Notes: a model not told the origin generated them from the letters alone. A stretch of DNA of 64,000 nucleotides from an uncultured Parabacteroides sp. (GCA_934718155.1 CAKUZF010000012.1:1-64000); one strand, 5' to 3'. Shown: positions 7,059-15,779, counted from the stretch's first letter. Numbers and translations: made by a program.

Positions 7059-9491
7059 CTATTTCTCGTTTTCATAGCCCGAATAGCCATACCTATAGCC
7101 GTACTTATAACCATATTTATAGCCATACTTATAGCCATAACGGCCTGAGCCATTGTCGGTGCCATTCAGCAAGAGTGCCATGTTCACGAATTTCTTTTCC
7201 GTGTAGTAACGCTCGATGACAGGCAACATCGAACGATCCAACAAGCCTGCGCGCACCACGAATAGGGTCTGGTCGACCAGCTTATTGATGATAGAGGCAT
7301 CGGCCACAATCTCAACCGGCGGGCAATCGATGAAGACATAATCGTATTGCTGACGCAAGGTAGCGATCAACTCGCCTAAGCGATCAGAGAACAACAGCTC
7401 GGCAGGGTTGGGGGGCAACGTGCCCACCGGGATTACCTCAACGGGGTTGCCATCAGTAGGTTTATAGATGATGTCTTGTATGTTGTCGACCTGCTCAGCC
7501 AAGTAGTCAGACATGCCCACCTTCGGCTTATTCACGCTCTCGCTCAGAGAGGCCTTACGCAAGTCGAGGTCGAGCACGATCACCTTCTTTCCTTTGATGC
7601 CCAAGCTTATCGCCAAGTTATACGTAACGAAGGTCTTACCACTATCCGGATTGGCCGAGGTCAGCATAATCACCTTCGCACCCTTCTCCTTGCCAAACAT
7701 AAACTCCAAGTTGGTACGCACCACGCGGTAAGCCTCATTGATCACGTTGCGGCTACCGTTCTTCACAACCACCGTGAAGACCTTCTTCTGCTTGTTACGA
7801 TTAGGCAGCTCGAAACCAAGCAAGCTGCGTTTCTTCACGAAGACCGCAGGAATCTCGCCCACAAACGGAATTGTCATGTTCTCCAAATCCTTGCGTCCAC
7901 GCACCTTGGTGTTCATCACCTCCATCAGATAGATAATGCCTATCGGAATCATCAATCCCAGCACAAAGGCAATCAAGAAAATCTTGTTCCGCACCGGCGC
8001 CGTCGGCAACATGCTGCCCGTTGGCGGCGTAATCACGCGCGTATTATAAGCGGTAAAGGCTTGCGACAGCTCATTCTCCTCACGTTTCTGCAACAAGAAA
8101 AGATAGAGCGACTCTTTCACCTTCTGCTGGCGCTCAACGCTGAGCAGGTGTTTCGCCTGGTTGGGGTTGTCGGCGATACGTGCCGTAGTTCGCTTTTCGG
8201 TCAGCTCCAAAGCCGCCAACTGCGTGTTCAACGCCTCAATCTGGTTGTCGACAGAGCTGATCAACGCCTGTCGCAAAGAGGCCAACTGGTTGTCCAAATC
8301 GATCACCAAGGGATTCTGCTCACTACTATTGGCCACCAAGTTGTTGCGTTGCAACTGCTTGGTGTTATATTGCGCAATCTGGCTCTCGATGCTTGTGCTC
8401 TCCAGTCCGGAGTTTGCAGGCAGCAACTGATCCTTGCTCTGGATATTCGTCAGGTAGTTGCGGATGTAGCGAGCCATCGAAAGCTGGTTGTTGATCTGCA
8501 TGATTTGCGTGGAGGTTTGCGCCCCCTGCGTCATATAAAGATTGGAAGCCGCTTGCACGTCGGGCAAGAGGTTCTGGCTCTTAAAGTCGGAGATGTCGCT
8601 ATCCACATGGCCCAACTCTTTCTCGATTACGCCCAGACGATCGTTGATGAACATCGAGGTGCTGATAGCGATCTGATTCTTATCCTTCACCCAATTCTCA
8701 TTATAGATGGCAATCAGCGTGTTTAAGAAGTCCTCAGCGCGCTGGATGTTCACGTCTTTAAACTCAAGGTTGATCACGCTGGCCTGCTTATTGGCCAACT
8801 GCACGACCATATTCGCCATATAGCGCGAAGTGGTGGCATACAGGTTGCTTCGGCTTACATAAAGCGGCCCCTCGAACTCAATCTCGCCATAAGGCGATGG
8901 CATCAACCGCAACTCACCAACGGGCGTAGAAACCGGCTCATTCAGTTTAGCCTGAATAGGCTCAGCATCCATCTTGTCTCCATTTCGCTTAAAATCGCTC
9001 AGCTGATAACTTCCGTCATCACCCACGGCGTTGATTGTCAAGCTCACGTTCTCGTTGTCGGCTATGCTTTCAAAACGCACAATCAAGGGCAAGGCCTTTC
9101 CATAAAGCGTATGACGATAGAAGGTTCCATCGGCTCCGTAGTTCACGTCTAAGTTCAAACGTTTCACCACGTCTAACACGATAGCGGGCGATTGCAGGGC
9201 GATCAGCTCGTTGTTCACGTTCGTGTTGGACTGGAAGATACCCATATCCGCAAACGCCGACCCTACCTCGTTCCTTAAGCTCTGTCCTTTCGCGTTCTCC
9301 TTGATCAGCAAAGAGGCCGTGCGGGTATAAACAGGCTCCGAGCGCAACACATAAAGCACCGCAATGCCCAGCACGATTACCACTGAAGCCACAAACCAAT
9401 GCCATCTTCCCAAGCATAGCATCAGCAACTCTTGAATATTGACAGACTCCTCTGTCTCATTCATCCGATTTATTTCTTGATTGATTGTCAT
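7059..9491 (-). CDS. Wzc-like polysaccharide co-polymerase and BY-type tyrosine autokinase
   Basis: An 810-residue inner-membrane protein controlling polysaccharide chain length and export. It has an N-terminal Wzz domain with a membrane helix near 29-50 (FVASVVIVLGIAVLYVL), a long periplasmic coiled-coil stretch (about 250-490), a second helix near 507-527 (IFLIAFVLGLMIPIGIIYLM) and a cytoplasmic kinase domain with Walker A (TSANPDSGKT), Walker A-prime (VIVLDLDLRK) and Walker B (YVFIDCPP). The last 28 residues carry 11 tyrosines in GYKY-like repeats, the usual autophosphorylation tail but unusually regular. It sits between the Wza-like and PHP phosphatase genes. No glycosyltransferases lie nearby, so the polymer is unknown. 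Confidence 0.93.
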   Translation of the reverse strand: MTINQEINRMNETEESVNIQELLMLCLGRWHWFVASVVIVLGIAVLYVLRSEPVYTRTASLLIKENAKGQSLRNEVGSAFADMGIFQSNTNVNNELIALQSPAIVLDVVKRLNLDVNYGADGTFYRHTLYGKALPLIVRFESIADNENVSLTINAVGDDGSYQLSDFKRNGDKMDAEPIQAKLNEPVSTPVGELRLMPSPYGEIEFEGPLYVSRSNLYATTSRYMANMVVQLANKQASVINLEFKDVNIQRAEDFLNTLIAIYNENWVKDKNQIAISTSMFINDRLGVIEKELGHVDSDISDFKSQNLLPDVQAASNLYMTQGAQTSTQIMQINNQLSMARYIRNYLTNIQSKDQLLPANSGLESTSIESQIAQYNTKQLQRNNLVANSSEQNPLVIDLDNQLASLRQALISSVDNQIEALNTQLAALELTEKRTTARIADNPNQAKHLLSVERQQKVKESLYLFLLQKREENELSQAFTAYNTRVITPPTGSMLPTAPVRNKIFLIAFVLGLMIPIGIIYLMEVMNTKVRGRKDLENMTIPFVGEIPAVFVKKRSLLGFELPNRNKQKKVFTVVVKNGSRNVINEAYRVVRTNLEFMFGKEKGAKVIMLTSANPDSGKTFVTYNLAISLGIKGKKVIVLDLDLRKASLSESVNKPKVGMSDYLAEQVDNIQDIIYKPTDGNPVEVIPVGTLPPNPAELLFSDRLGELIATLRQQYDYVFIDCPPVEIVADASIINKLVDQTLFVVRAGLLDRSMLPVIERYYTEKKFVNMALLLNGTDNGSGRYGYKYGYKYGYKYGYRYGYSGYENEK
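7083..7142 (-). repeat. 12-bp coding tandem repeat for the GYKY tyrosine tail
   Basis: Within the 3' end of the BY-kinase gene a 12-bp unit encoding G-Y-K-Y (G-Y-R-Y at the edges) recurs about five times with only third-base changes. Such in-frame repeats can gain or lose units without breaking the frame, which would change the number of phosphorylatable tyrosines. Confidence 0.8.
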
Positions 9492-9511
9492 GTTCTTTTA
9501 TCAGATTGTTC

Positions 9512-10348
9512 TTATTTGAAAATCAACACAGCCACACTGGTCAGCAAAGAGGAAAGCGAGATCCAGAAAGAGGTGGAACGCACGTTGTTGCCATTCACCG
9601 TAGATTGGCGGGCACGCATCTCGTTCGGCTCCACGTAGACCACGTCATTCTGACGCAAATTATAGACAGGTGAGCCATACACACGCTCCGCCGAGGTAAG
9701 ATCTACGCCATAGACCAACCGTTTGCCATTCTCCTCGCGCAACACTTTTACGTTCTCACGACGGCCTTGGATGGTCAAGTCGCCCGCCATGCTGATCGCA
9801 TCCAGCAGCGTCACTTCATCGCGGTCGATCGCATAACGGCCCGGGCGAGCCACCTCGCCCAGCACGGAGATGCTCAAGTTCATATACTCCACCGTCACCA
9901 CAGGATCCTTCACCAGGTTCTGGCTGATCAACTCCTGCTTAATATAGGAAGCGATCTCCTCGCGTGTCTTTCCAGCGACCGACAAAGTGCCCAACACAGG
10001 GAAATCGATCTCGCCCGCTTTATTGACCGTATAGCCCGACAAGCCTCTCGAACTGCTGTAAGATCCCGTCACGCCATTCGAGTAGCGCGAGCTTTGCCCC
10101 ATCTGAGAAGTCATGATAGGCAAGTTGAACAGGTCGGTAAGCTGCGCGTCGCGGCTCTTTACCAAGATAGAGAGCTGATCGCCCGACTGGATGCGAATCT
10201 CAGCGGGGTAAGCCACCTCCTGAATCGTCTCTCCCGGTCTTAAGTCTTGGAAATAGGAAATTTGTTTCGGCGCGGAACAAGCCACACACAAACAGGCCAT
10301 CAGCATTGCGCCAAGCCAAAGTTTACATTTCTTTGTTAAACACATCAT
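9512..10348 (-). CDS. Wza-like polysaccharide export lipoprotein
   Basis: I start this 278-residue protein at MMCLTKKCKLWLGAML because a lipoprotein signal then follows (LMACLCVAC, lipidation on the last Cys); a longer form would add 20 hydrophilic residues. It has a poly_export domain (IRIQSGDQLSILVKSRD, AGEIDFPVLGTLSVAGKT) and a SLBB-like segment (VTLLDAISMAGDLT), then a C-terminal hydrophobic helix (FWISLSSLLTSVAVLIF), as expected for a Wza-type outer-membrane channel. It is the first gene of the operon with the BY-kinase, 20 bp upstream of it. Confidence 0.9.
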   Translation of the reverse strand: MMCLTKKCKLWLGAMLMACLCVACSAPKQISYFQDLRPGETIQEVAYPAEIRIQSGDQLSILVKSRDAQLTDLFNLPIMTSQMGQSSRYSNGVTGSYSSSRGLSGYTVNKAGEIDFPVLGTLSVAGKTREEIASYIKQELISQNLVKDPVVTVEYMNLSISVLGEVARPGRYAIDRDEVTLLDAISMAGDLTIQGRRENVKVLREENGKRLVYGVDLTSAERVYGSPVYNLRQNDVVYVEPNEMRARQSTVNGNNVRSTSFWISLSSLLTSVAVLIFK

Positions 10349-10405
10349 CCTTTTGTCTTTATTTTTGCCGTTGTTATAACTTTCGTCATTATCTATTAGG
10401 ATTTG

Positions 10406-10413
10406 CAAAGATA
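10406..10413 (-). promoter_or_regulatory. Candidate -7 box for the exopolysaccharide operon
   Basis: Minus-strand TATCTTTG fits TAnnTTTG and lies 57 bp before the Wza-like start. No TTG element at the expected spacing was seen. Confidence 0.4.
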
Positions 10414-10529
10414 GGATAAATCCTCTAATGCGCCCGTCTTTTCCTTGTAAAAACAGACACTTGTCTCTTATTTTGGCGTTATTTGCGATCTGCGGAGGCC
10501 AATTATCCCCTTATTCGGAAATATTCGCG

Positions 10530-10537
10530 TACTTTTG
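10530..10537 (+). promoter_or_regulatory. Candidate -7 box for trmD
   Basis: TACTTTTG fits TAnnTTTG, 25 bp before the trmD ATG. It lies in the divergent region shared with the exopolysaccharide operon. No matching -33 element was found. Confidence 0.45.
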
Positions 10538-10562
10538 CGGTGAAATCAGTAGAAATAAACGT

Positions 10563-11237
10563 ATGCGTATCGATATTCTGACCGTTCTGCCCGAGATGAT
10601 AGAGGGCATGATCAACTGCTCCATCGTGAAGCGAGCACAAGATAAGGGATTAGCCGAAATCCATTTACACAACCTGCGCGACTACACCACCAACAAGTGG
10701 CGTCGCGTCGACGATTATCCTTTTGGCGGCGAGGCAGGCATGGTGATGCAAATCGAGCCCATCGATCGCGCGATCAGCGCCCTGAAGAGCGAGCGAGACT
10801 ACGACGAGGTGATCTACACCTCGCCCGATGGCGAGACCTTCAACCAGCCAATCGCCAACCAGATGTCGATGCTGAACAATCTCATCATCCTCTGCGGCCA
10901 CTACAAGGGCATCGACTACCGCATCCGCGAGCATTTGATCACCCGCGAGATCTCTGTAGGCGATTACGTGCTGACGGGAGGCGAACTGGCAGCGGCGATC
11001 ATCACCGACGCAGTGGTGCGCATCATACCCGGAGCCATCGGCGACGAGCAGAGTGCCCTCTCCGACTCATTCCAGGACAATCTTCTTGCCCCTCCTGTCT
11101 ATACCCGCCCAGCGGAGTATAAGGGCTGGCGTGTGCCCGACGTGTTGCTCTCGGGCCATCAACGCAAGATCGAGGAGTGGCGCCTGCAGCAGGCCCAAGA
11201 GCGCACCGCACGCCTCCGCCCCGACCTGCTGAAATAA
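10563..11237 (+). CDS. trmD: tRNA (guanine-37-N1)-methyltransferase TrmD
   Basis: A 224-residue SPOUT methyltransferase that makes m1G37 in tRNAs reading CNN codons and prevents +1 frameshifts. I use the ATG at MRIDILTVLPEM, the conserved TrmD N-terminus; the longer frame adds 45 residues unlike the family and overlaps the promoter. The trefoil-knot region shows LCGHYKGIDYRI, SVGDYVLTGGELAA and DNLLAPPVYTRP, and the C-terminal domain VLLSGHQRKIEEWR. It is a single gene, divergent from the polysaccharide operon. Confidence 0.97.
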   Translation: MRIDILTVLPEMIEGMINCSIVKRAQDKGLAEIHLHNLRDYTTNKWRRVDDYPFGGEAGMVMQIEPIDRAISALKSERDYDEVIYTSPDGETFNQPIANQMSMLNNLIILCGHYKGIDYRIREHLITREISVGDYVLTGGELAAAIITDAVVRIIPGAIGDEQSALSDSFQDNLLAPPVYTRPAEYKGWRVPDVLLSGHQRKIEEWRLQQAQERTARLRPDLLK

Positions 11238-11241
11238 ATAA

Positions 11242-11287
11242 AAGCGATAGCGCAAGCCCTTGTCTACACAGGGCTGCGCTATCGCTT
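11242..11287. terminator. Long hairpin between trmD and the TonB receptor gene
   Basis: An 18-bp inverted repeat with one bulged base (AAGCGATAGCGC-A-AGCCCT against AGGGCTGCGCTATCGCTT) lies between convergent genes. The minus-strand side is followed by a T-rich stretch, so it best suits the receptor operon; the plus-strand side lacks a T run but could still end trmD transcription. Confidence 0.75.
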
Positions 11288-11354
11288 AGGGAATCAATGT
11301 CTTGAATTGCGGATCGTTCGGCCAGCCCAATCGGCGGGAATCGTCGGCGGCCAT
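11286..11354 (-). CDS. Possible 22-residue mini-ORF coupled to the TonB receptor gene
   Basis: An ATG overlaps the receptor stop codon (TGATG) and opens a 22-codon frame, MAADDSRRLGWPNDPQFKTL followed by I-P, whose stop lies inside the terminator stem. The overlap would allow translational coupling. It could equally be the tail of a decayed gene or chance. I recognise no family. Confidence 0.2.
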   Translation of the reverse strand: MAADDSRRLGWPNDPQFKTLIP

Positions 11355-13228
11355 CAGAACGTGAAATCCATACCTGCCATCACGGTGGCCTTCGGCATCG
11401 GGAAGCCCTCGTTGATGGTATAGCGTGTGGCGGTCAGGTTCTCGCCTTTCACGAAGAAGGTCATGCCCTTATCCCGTGTACCAAGGCGATAGGCCGCCTT
11501 GGCGTTGAGCAGGGTGTAATCCTCTTTCACCGCAGTATCGGTATTTACATAGAGGTCGAAGATCGACTGCACATTCACGTTGAACGTGAAGCGACCCGGC
11601 GCATAGCTGACGCCCGCGAAGAATTTGTGTGCGGGAGCCGCCAGCAGCGGCTTGCTGGTGTGCAGGTAGCTATAGTTCATGTCAAGGCTCAAATTCGAAA
11701 GGATGCGATAGCGTGTCTCAAACTCAATACCCTTGTTGGTGAAGGTGCCCACGTTCACATTCTTAGGACGGCCGTCCACCTTCGTCACCTGAATCAGGTC
11801 GGAACCATCAATATAGAAGGCGGTCGCCTCGAACGAGAGGTTTCCATCCAGCAGGGTCTGCCCTACCGACACCTCGTAGTTCCACATGCGCTCCGGCTTC
11901 AGGTCGGGGTTCTGCGGAGGGAACATATACATCTCGCGTATCGTTGGGCTACGGAAACCTTTCGACACAGAGAACTTGATGGCGTTGCCCTCGAACGGAC
12001 GGAAAGCGAAGCCAGCCTGCGGAACCCACTCGCCGCCAAACACACTGTTGTGCTCGTAGCGCACGCCGGCGTTCAGCGTCAGTTTCTCAAACAGATCCTG
12101 CTGCATCACCACATAACCAGCCACCTCGTCGACCGTTTTCTTCACCAAGTCGGCCTGTCCGCCTTGTATACTGTCGTTCCAAGCATGTCCACCCCAGTTC
12201 TTATAGTCCACGCCCACGGTATAGTTGCCGCCAGGCACCACTCGGAAAGATTGATAAAGCTGGAAGCCCGCATTATGGTCGTCGGAATAGAACAAATAGG
12301 GTTTCGGCGCCGCATCCAGTTGATGGCCATCATTAATCTTATGGTGTCCCCACGTGTAGAACACGCGCAATGCGCCGCTTGTCTTATCAAACTGGTTTTC
12401 GAGCGCGGCCGAGGTCGTTCCGCGCAAGATGTGCATGATGTTATCCTCGATGGGTTGCTCCACCTTTCCCGGGTTTTGGTTCTTAAACTTCGCCAAGCTC
12501 AAGTCGCCCGTCAGGTTCAAGTGATTGTTGAAGCGATAGCCCAATTTGACGAATCCGTTCGTGATGTGGAAAGCCGAATTCGGGCGATGGCCATCGGTGC
12601 GGTCGTGATTTAACGATATGTAACTGCTGAAGTTTCCCACGTTATAGCCGTTGTTCAGCATATACTTCTGCGTGTTATAAGAGCCAAACATCAGGCGGCC
12701 ATTGGTGCGGCGGCCCGGCTGGTCGTGTTTGCGGGTAATGACGTTTACTACGCCACCCATCGCATTGGATCCATACAACAACGAGGCTGGGCCACGAACC
12801 ACCTCCACACGCTCCACATCGGAGGCCACGTAGGTGTCGGGCAACGCGTGGCCGAAGACGCCCGCCCATTGCGGCTGGCCGTCAAACAGCATCAACACCT
12901 TGTTGCCTTGGCCCACGCCGCGCACATTGACCGTTCCGGCCGCTCCATCGGAAACGCCAAAACCGGTGACGCCCTTCTCGGTGACGAAAAGGCCGGGCAC
13001 CCGCTCAGAAAGCACAGGCAGCAGGGCCGACTCGCTGCTGGCCTCGATCTCGCTGCGCTCCACCACGGAGATTGAAAGGGGCACACTGCCCCGGCTCACT
13101 TGAATCTTATTGGCCGTAACGACCACTCCTTTTAAATTGATCAGACTGTCAGCTGGCACAACATCTGCCGCAAACAAGCTTGTTCCTGCGCACAGGCCCG
13201 CCAGCAATAATACGCTTTTCTTACTCAT
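11354..13228 (-). CDS. TonB-dependent outer-membrane receptor (BtuB/Cir type)
   Basis: A 624-residue receptor for energised uptake across the outer membrane. It has a Sec signal (MSKKSVLLLAGLCAGTSLFA), a plug domain (VVVTANKIQV, VNVRGVGQGNKVLMLFDGQP, VERVEVVRGPASLLYGSNAM) and a C-terminal beta-barrel ending in aromatic F. It lacks the carboxypeptidase-D-like extension of SusC proteins, so it belongs with the metal, haem and cobalamin receptors. It lies 67 bp after the NikR-like gene in the same direction, suggesting a regulated metal or metallophore substrate; nickel is possible but see the regulator entry. Confidence 0.9.
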   Translation of the reverse strand: MSKKSVLLLAGLCAGTSLFAADVVPADSLINLKGVVVTANKIQVSRGSVPLSISVVERSEIEASSESALLPVLSERVPGLFVTEKGVTGFGVSDGAAGTVNVRGVGQGNKVLMLFDGQPQWAGVFGHALPDTYVASDVERVEVVRGPASLLYGSNAMGGVVNVITRKHDQPGRRTNGRLMFGSYNTQKYMLNNGYNVGNFSSYISLNHDRTDGHRPNSAFHITNGFVKLGYRFNNHLNLTGDLSLAKFKNQNPGKVEQPIEDNIMHILRGTTSAALENQFDKTSGALRVFYTWGHHKINDGHQLDAAPKPYLFYSDDHNAGFQLYQSFRVVPGGNYTVGVDYKNWGGHAWNDSIQGGQADLVKKTVDEVAGYVVMQQDLFEKLTLNAGVRYEHNSVFGGEWVPQAGFAFRPFEGNAIKFSVSKGFRSPTIREMYMFPPQNPDLKPERMWNYEVSVGQTLLDGNLSFEATAFYIDGSDLIQVTKVDGRPKNVNVGTFTNKGIEFETRYRILSNLSLDMNYSYLHTSKPLLAAPAHKFFAGVSYAPGRFTFNVNVQSIFDLYVNTDTAVKEDYTLLNAKAAYRLGTRDKGMTFFVKGENLTATRYTINEGFPMPKATVMAGMDFTF

Positions 13229-13295
13229 ATCTCATATTACAAATTGTGTCACGAATATAAACAATCGTGCTACGCCACGGGCAAAAAAAAGAGCG

Positions 13296-13697
13296 TTAAT
13301 CCGCTCTGCTCATAACCAGCTTGCCATGCTTCAGTCCCTTGATGGAAGTGAGTTTATCGGCCAATTCTGTCAGCCGATAAGCCTCGCCCATGATGGTGAC
13401 CGTGTGCAGGCAGCAGGTTCGGTTTAAATAATACTGCGAGGCTGACAGAATCACCTCTTTATATTCTTGCTGGATCGTGGAGATCTTTGTCGGGATCTCG
13501 CGCTTCGCTTGATCGAACAGCAGCACCACCGTGCCTGCCACGATGTGGTTGCATTGCCATTTTCGCTCTGCCACATTCTTCTCCACCAAGAAGCGGATCG
13601 CTTGCGAACGGTTAGCATAGCCATTATCCGCCACATACCGATCCAACTGTTCCAACAAGTCGTCTTCCAACGAAACTCCAAACCTTTTTAAAGCCAT
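13296..13697 (-). CDS. NikR-like ribbon-helix-helix/ACT regulator lacking the nickel-site histidines
   Basis: A 133-residue protein with a ribbon-helix-helix DNA-binding region (RFGVSLEDDLLEQLDRYV, GYANRSQAIRFLV) and a C-terminal ACT-like regulatory domain (VTIMGEAYRL, KGLKHGKLVM). I use the ATG at 13697; a GTG two codons earlier is possible. By eye the ungapped alignment to Escherichia coli NikR around its metal site puts Q77, Q88 and Y90 where NikR has His76, His87 and His89; only Cys96 (NikR Cys95) is kept. The fold is clear but classic high-affinity Ni(II) binding is unlikely. It precedes the TonB receptor gene and probably regulates it. Confidence 0.85.
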   Translation of the reverse strand: MALKRFGVSLEDDLLEQLDRYVADNGYANRSQAIRFLVEKNVAERKWQCNHIVAGTVVLLFDQAKREIPTKISTIQQEYKEVILSASQYYLNRTCCLHTVTIMGEAYRLTELADKLTSIKGLKHGKLVMSRAD

Positions 13698-13708
13698 AAA
13701 CACGTTGT

Positions 13709-13724
13709 TATCTGCGCAAAGATA
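13709..13724 (-). promoter_or_regulatory. Dyad overlapping the -7 box of the NikR-like operon
   Basis: TATCT-N6-AGATA (13709-13724) is an inverted repeat that overlaps a minus-strand TATCTTTG box (13717-13724), 19 bp before the regulator ATG. Its position suits an autoregulatory operator. Short dyads in AT-rich promoters also occur by chance. Confidence 0.35.
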
Positions 13725-13735
13725 GTTATCTTTTC

Positions 13736-13775
13736 AAAACACAAGCAAAACCACACCTGATTTTGCTTGTGTTTT
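13736..13775 (-). terminator. Intrinsic terminator after GH97
   Basis: A perfect 15-bp inverted repeat (arms 13736-13750 and 13761-13775, core ACACAAGCAAAA) with a 10-nt loop lies just after the GH97 stop on the minus strand. The arms end in A/T runs, giving a U tract after the hairpin. Confidence 0.8.
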
Positions 13776-13787
13776 TTATCATTCGCT

Positions 13788-15779
13788 TTATTTATCCGCA
13801 TAAATCCGCACGGCGTAGCCTCCACCAGGAGCCAGCTTCACCTGCAGCTTGCGATTGGCCGGCACGGGCAGCACCTCGCGCTTATAGTCGGTCGCAGCCC
13901 GATCGGCGTTGATGCCATCACGGAAAAGCTCCATCTTGTAGTTGCCCTCGCCCAAGAAACCGAGATCGAGCGTCAGCTCGCGCGCATCCCAGTTGGTCAA
14001 GGCTCCTACATACCAATCGCTGCCGCTTCGACGAGCGATCGCCACATACTGAGCCACTTCGCCTGCCAAAGCCACGGTCTCGTCCCACACGGTAGGAACA
14101 GCCGAGATAAAACGAGTGCACTCCTCCTCGCGCATATAATTGGTCGGTGCATCGCAAAGCATGTTGAACGGAGAGTCGAAAATCACATAAGTGGCCAACT
14201 GATGGCAACGGGTGCCTTGGCTCATCGGCTCAGAGTTGACGGGGAAATAGTTGCCTTTTGCCGCGTTGCGCATCGCTCCCTGCGTATAGTCCATCGGTCC
14301 AGCCAGCATACGTGTGAACGGCAACGTCACATCGTGCTTCACCATGTCAACGCTCTCGGGCGACCACTTCATCTGCTCCAAGCCAAACACACCCTCGTAG
14401 TTGAGCACGTTGGGATAGGTGCGTTGCAGGCCGGTCGGCTTAAACACGCCATGGTAGTCGAGCATCATGTGATACTTGGCACAGAGCGCCGCGGCCTCAT
14501 AGATGAAGCGCACCATCTCCTGGTCGTCGCTGTCGAGGAAATCCACCTTGAAGCCCTTCACGCCCATCTCGGCATAATGCTTCACCACCTTCTCCATATC
14601 GCGGGCGAAAGCCCAGTAGCCTGCCCAAAGGATAATGTCTACCCCCTTCTGCTTGCCATAATCCACCAGTTCCTGGAGGTCGATCTCGGGGATTACCTGC
14701 AACATATCCGCCTGCAGGTTCACCGCCCAACCCTCGTCGAGGATCACGTATTCGATGCCATGCTTCGCCGCGAAGTCGATGTAATACTTATAGGTCGCAT
14801 TGTTGATGCCCGCACGGAAATCCACGCCGCTGATATTCCAGTCGTTCCACCAGTCCCAAGCCACCTTGCCCGGCTTGATCCAGCTGACGTCGGCCACTCT
14901 CGAAGGGGCTGCCAAGCGATAAACCATATCATTGTTTGCCAAGGCCGCATCCTCCGTCGAGAGGGCGAACACACGCCACGGGAAGGCCCGTGTGCCGGCC
15001 GTCTTAGCGATGTAGTTCTCACGCTCCTTCACCAACATCTGCAAGCGGTTGTGGCCGCCCTGCTCCTTCATCTTGGGATAAGGCGCATGCATCGCCTGCA
15101 ACAGCGGCTGGTCGGTCGCGTTATTGAGGAACATACCGGGGAAATCCTCCAAGTCGGCCTCGGTGATCACCATCTTGCGGCCTCCCTCCAAGTCCACCAT
15201 CAGGGGAAGGATCTTCAACCGTTGGCTGTTGAGCTTCGTGATGGGCTCGTTGACGTAAGGATTCTCAAACGAGTTGAAAAATTGCTCTTCGAAGGTCGCC
15301 GCCGTGCTGTTCACGTAATTGGAATAGGTCTTGAAATCCTTCGCGAAACGATAGGTAGCCTCCTCGGAAGCGATCGTGATCGAGTCTTTCATCCGTGTGG
15401 TGAAGCGATAAGCCACGCCCTCGTTGTAGGCGCGGAGCACCAGTCCATAATTGCCTTTGAAATCGAGTCGGAGCTCGTTGTAATGGTCCTCCACCTCGCT
15501 CTTCTTGTAGAAGGGAGAAGGGATAGACGCATCAACGGTGCGCCGTTTTGCGCTCGTCACTTTCGGGTTCTCGCCCAGCACCTTGCCGTTGGCCAAGGTC
15601 ATCGAGAGGGTTGAGCTCATCACCTTCTGCTCCGCCTGCTCCAGGCTAAAGGAGAGCTGCCGATCCACTGTCAGTTCCACCTTCACCTGCTGATCGGGCG
15701 ACTGCAATTGATATCGCTTCTGGGCCATCAAGGGCCAAGCCAGCAAACCGCACAAAGCGGCCACTACCATCTTTCTCAT
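13788..15779 (-). CDS. GH97 glycoside hydrolase, retaining (alpha-galactosidase-like) type
   Basis: A 663-residue secreted enzyme with a signal peptide ending near LAWPLMAQ. It has an N-terminal GH97 beta-sandwich domain, a (beta/alpha)8 barrel from about residue 290 (WDWWNDWNISGVDF, EYVILDEGWAV) and a C-terminal domain ending GGGYAVRIYADK. The barrel strand reads GFKVDFLDSDDQ; Asp413 lies where retaining GH97 alpha-galactosidases have their nucleophile, while inverting SusB-type enzymes lack this Asp. I therefore expect a retaining alpha-galactoside hydrolase. It follows the GH2 gene by 30 bp in one operon and lies near a SusCD system. Confidence 0.9.
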   Translation of the reverse strand: MRKMVVAALCGLLAWPLMAQKRYQLQSPDQQVKVELTVDRQLSFSLEQAEQKVMSSTLSMTLANGKVLGENPKVTSAKRRTVDASIPSPFYKKSEVEDHYNELRLDFKGNYGLVLRAYNEGVAYRFTTRMKDSITIASEEATYRFAKDFKTYSNYVNSTAATFEEQFFNSFENPYVNEPITKLNSQRLKILPLMVDLEGGRKMVITEADLEDFPGMFLNNATDQPLLQAMHAPYPKMKEQGGHNRLQMLVKERENYIAKTAGTRAFPWRVFALSTEDAALANNDMVYRLAAPSRVADVSWIKPGKVAWDWWNDWNISGVDFRAGINNATYKYYIDFAAKHGIEYVILDEGWAVNLQADMLQVIPEIDLQELVDYGKQKGVDIILWAGYWAFARDMEKVVKHYAEMGVKGFKVDFLDSDDQEMVRFIYEAAALCAKYHMMLDYHGVFKPTGLQRTYPNVLNYEGVFGLEQMKWSPESVDMVKHDVTLPFTRMLAGPMDYTQGAMRNAAKGNYFPVNSEPMSQGTRCHQLATYVIFDSPFNMLCDAPTNYMREEECTRFISAVPTVWDETVALAGEVAQYVAIARRSGSDWYVGALTNWDARELTLDLGFLGEGNYKMELFRDGINADRAATDYKREVLPVPANRKLQVKLAPGGGYAVRIYADK

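Noticed and set aside
11627..12613. Long open frame on the plus strand (328 codons) inside the TonB receptor
   Set aside because: It is the antisense shadow of the receptor gene, with no family features and His/Leu/Arg-rich composition typical of reverse frames in GC-rich genes.
13767..15614. 615-codon plus-strand open frame opposite GH97
   Set aside because: The minus-strand frame carries all the GH97 motifs; the plus-strand frame has no recognisable motif and mirrors its codon pattern.
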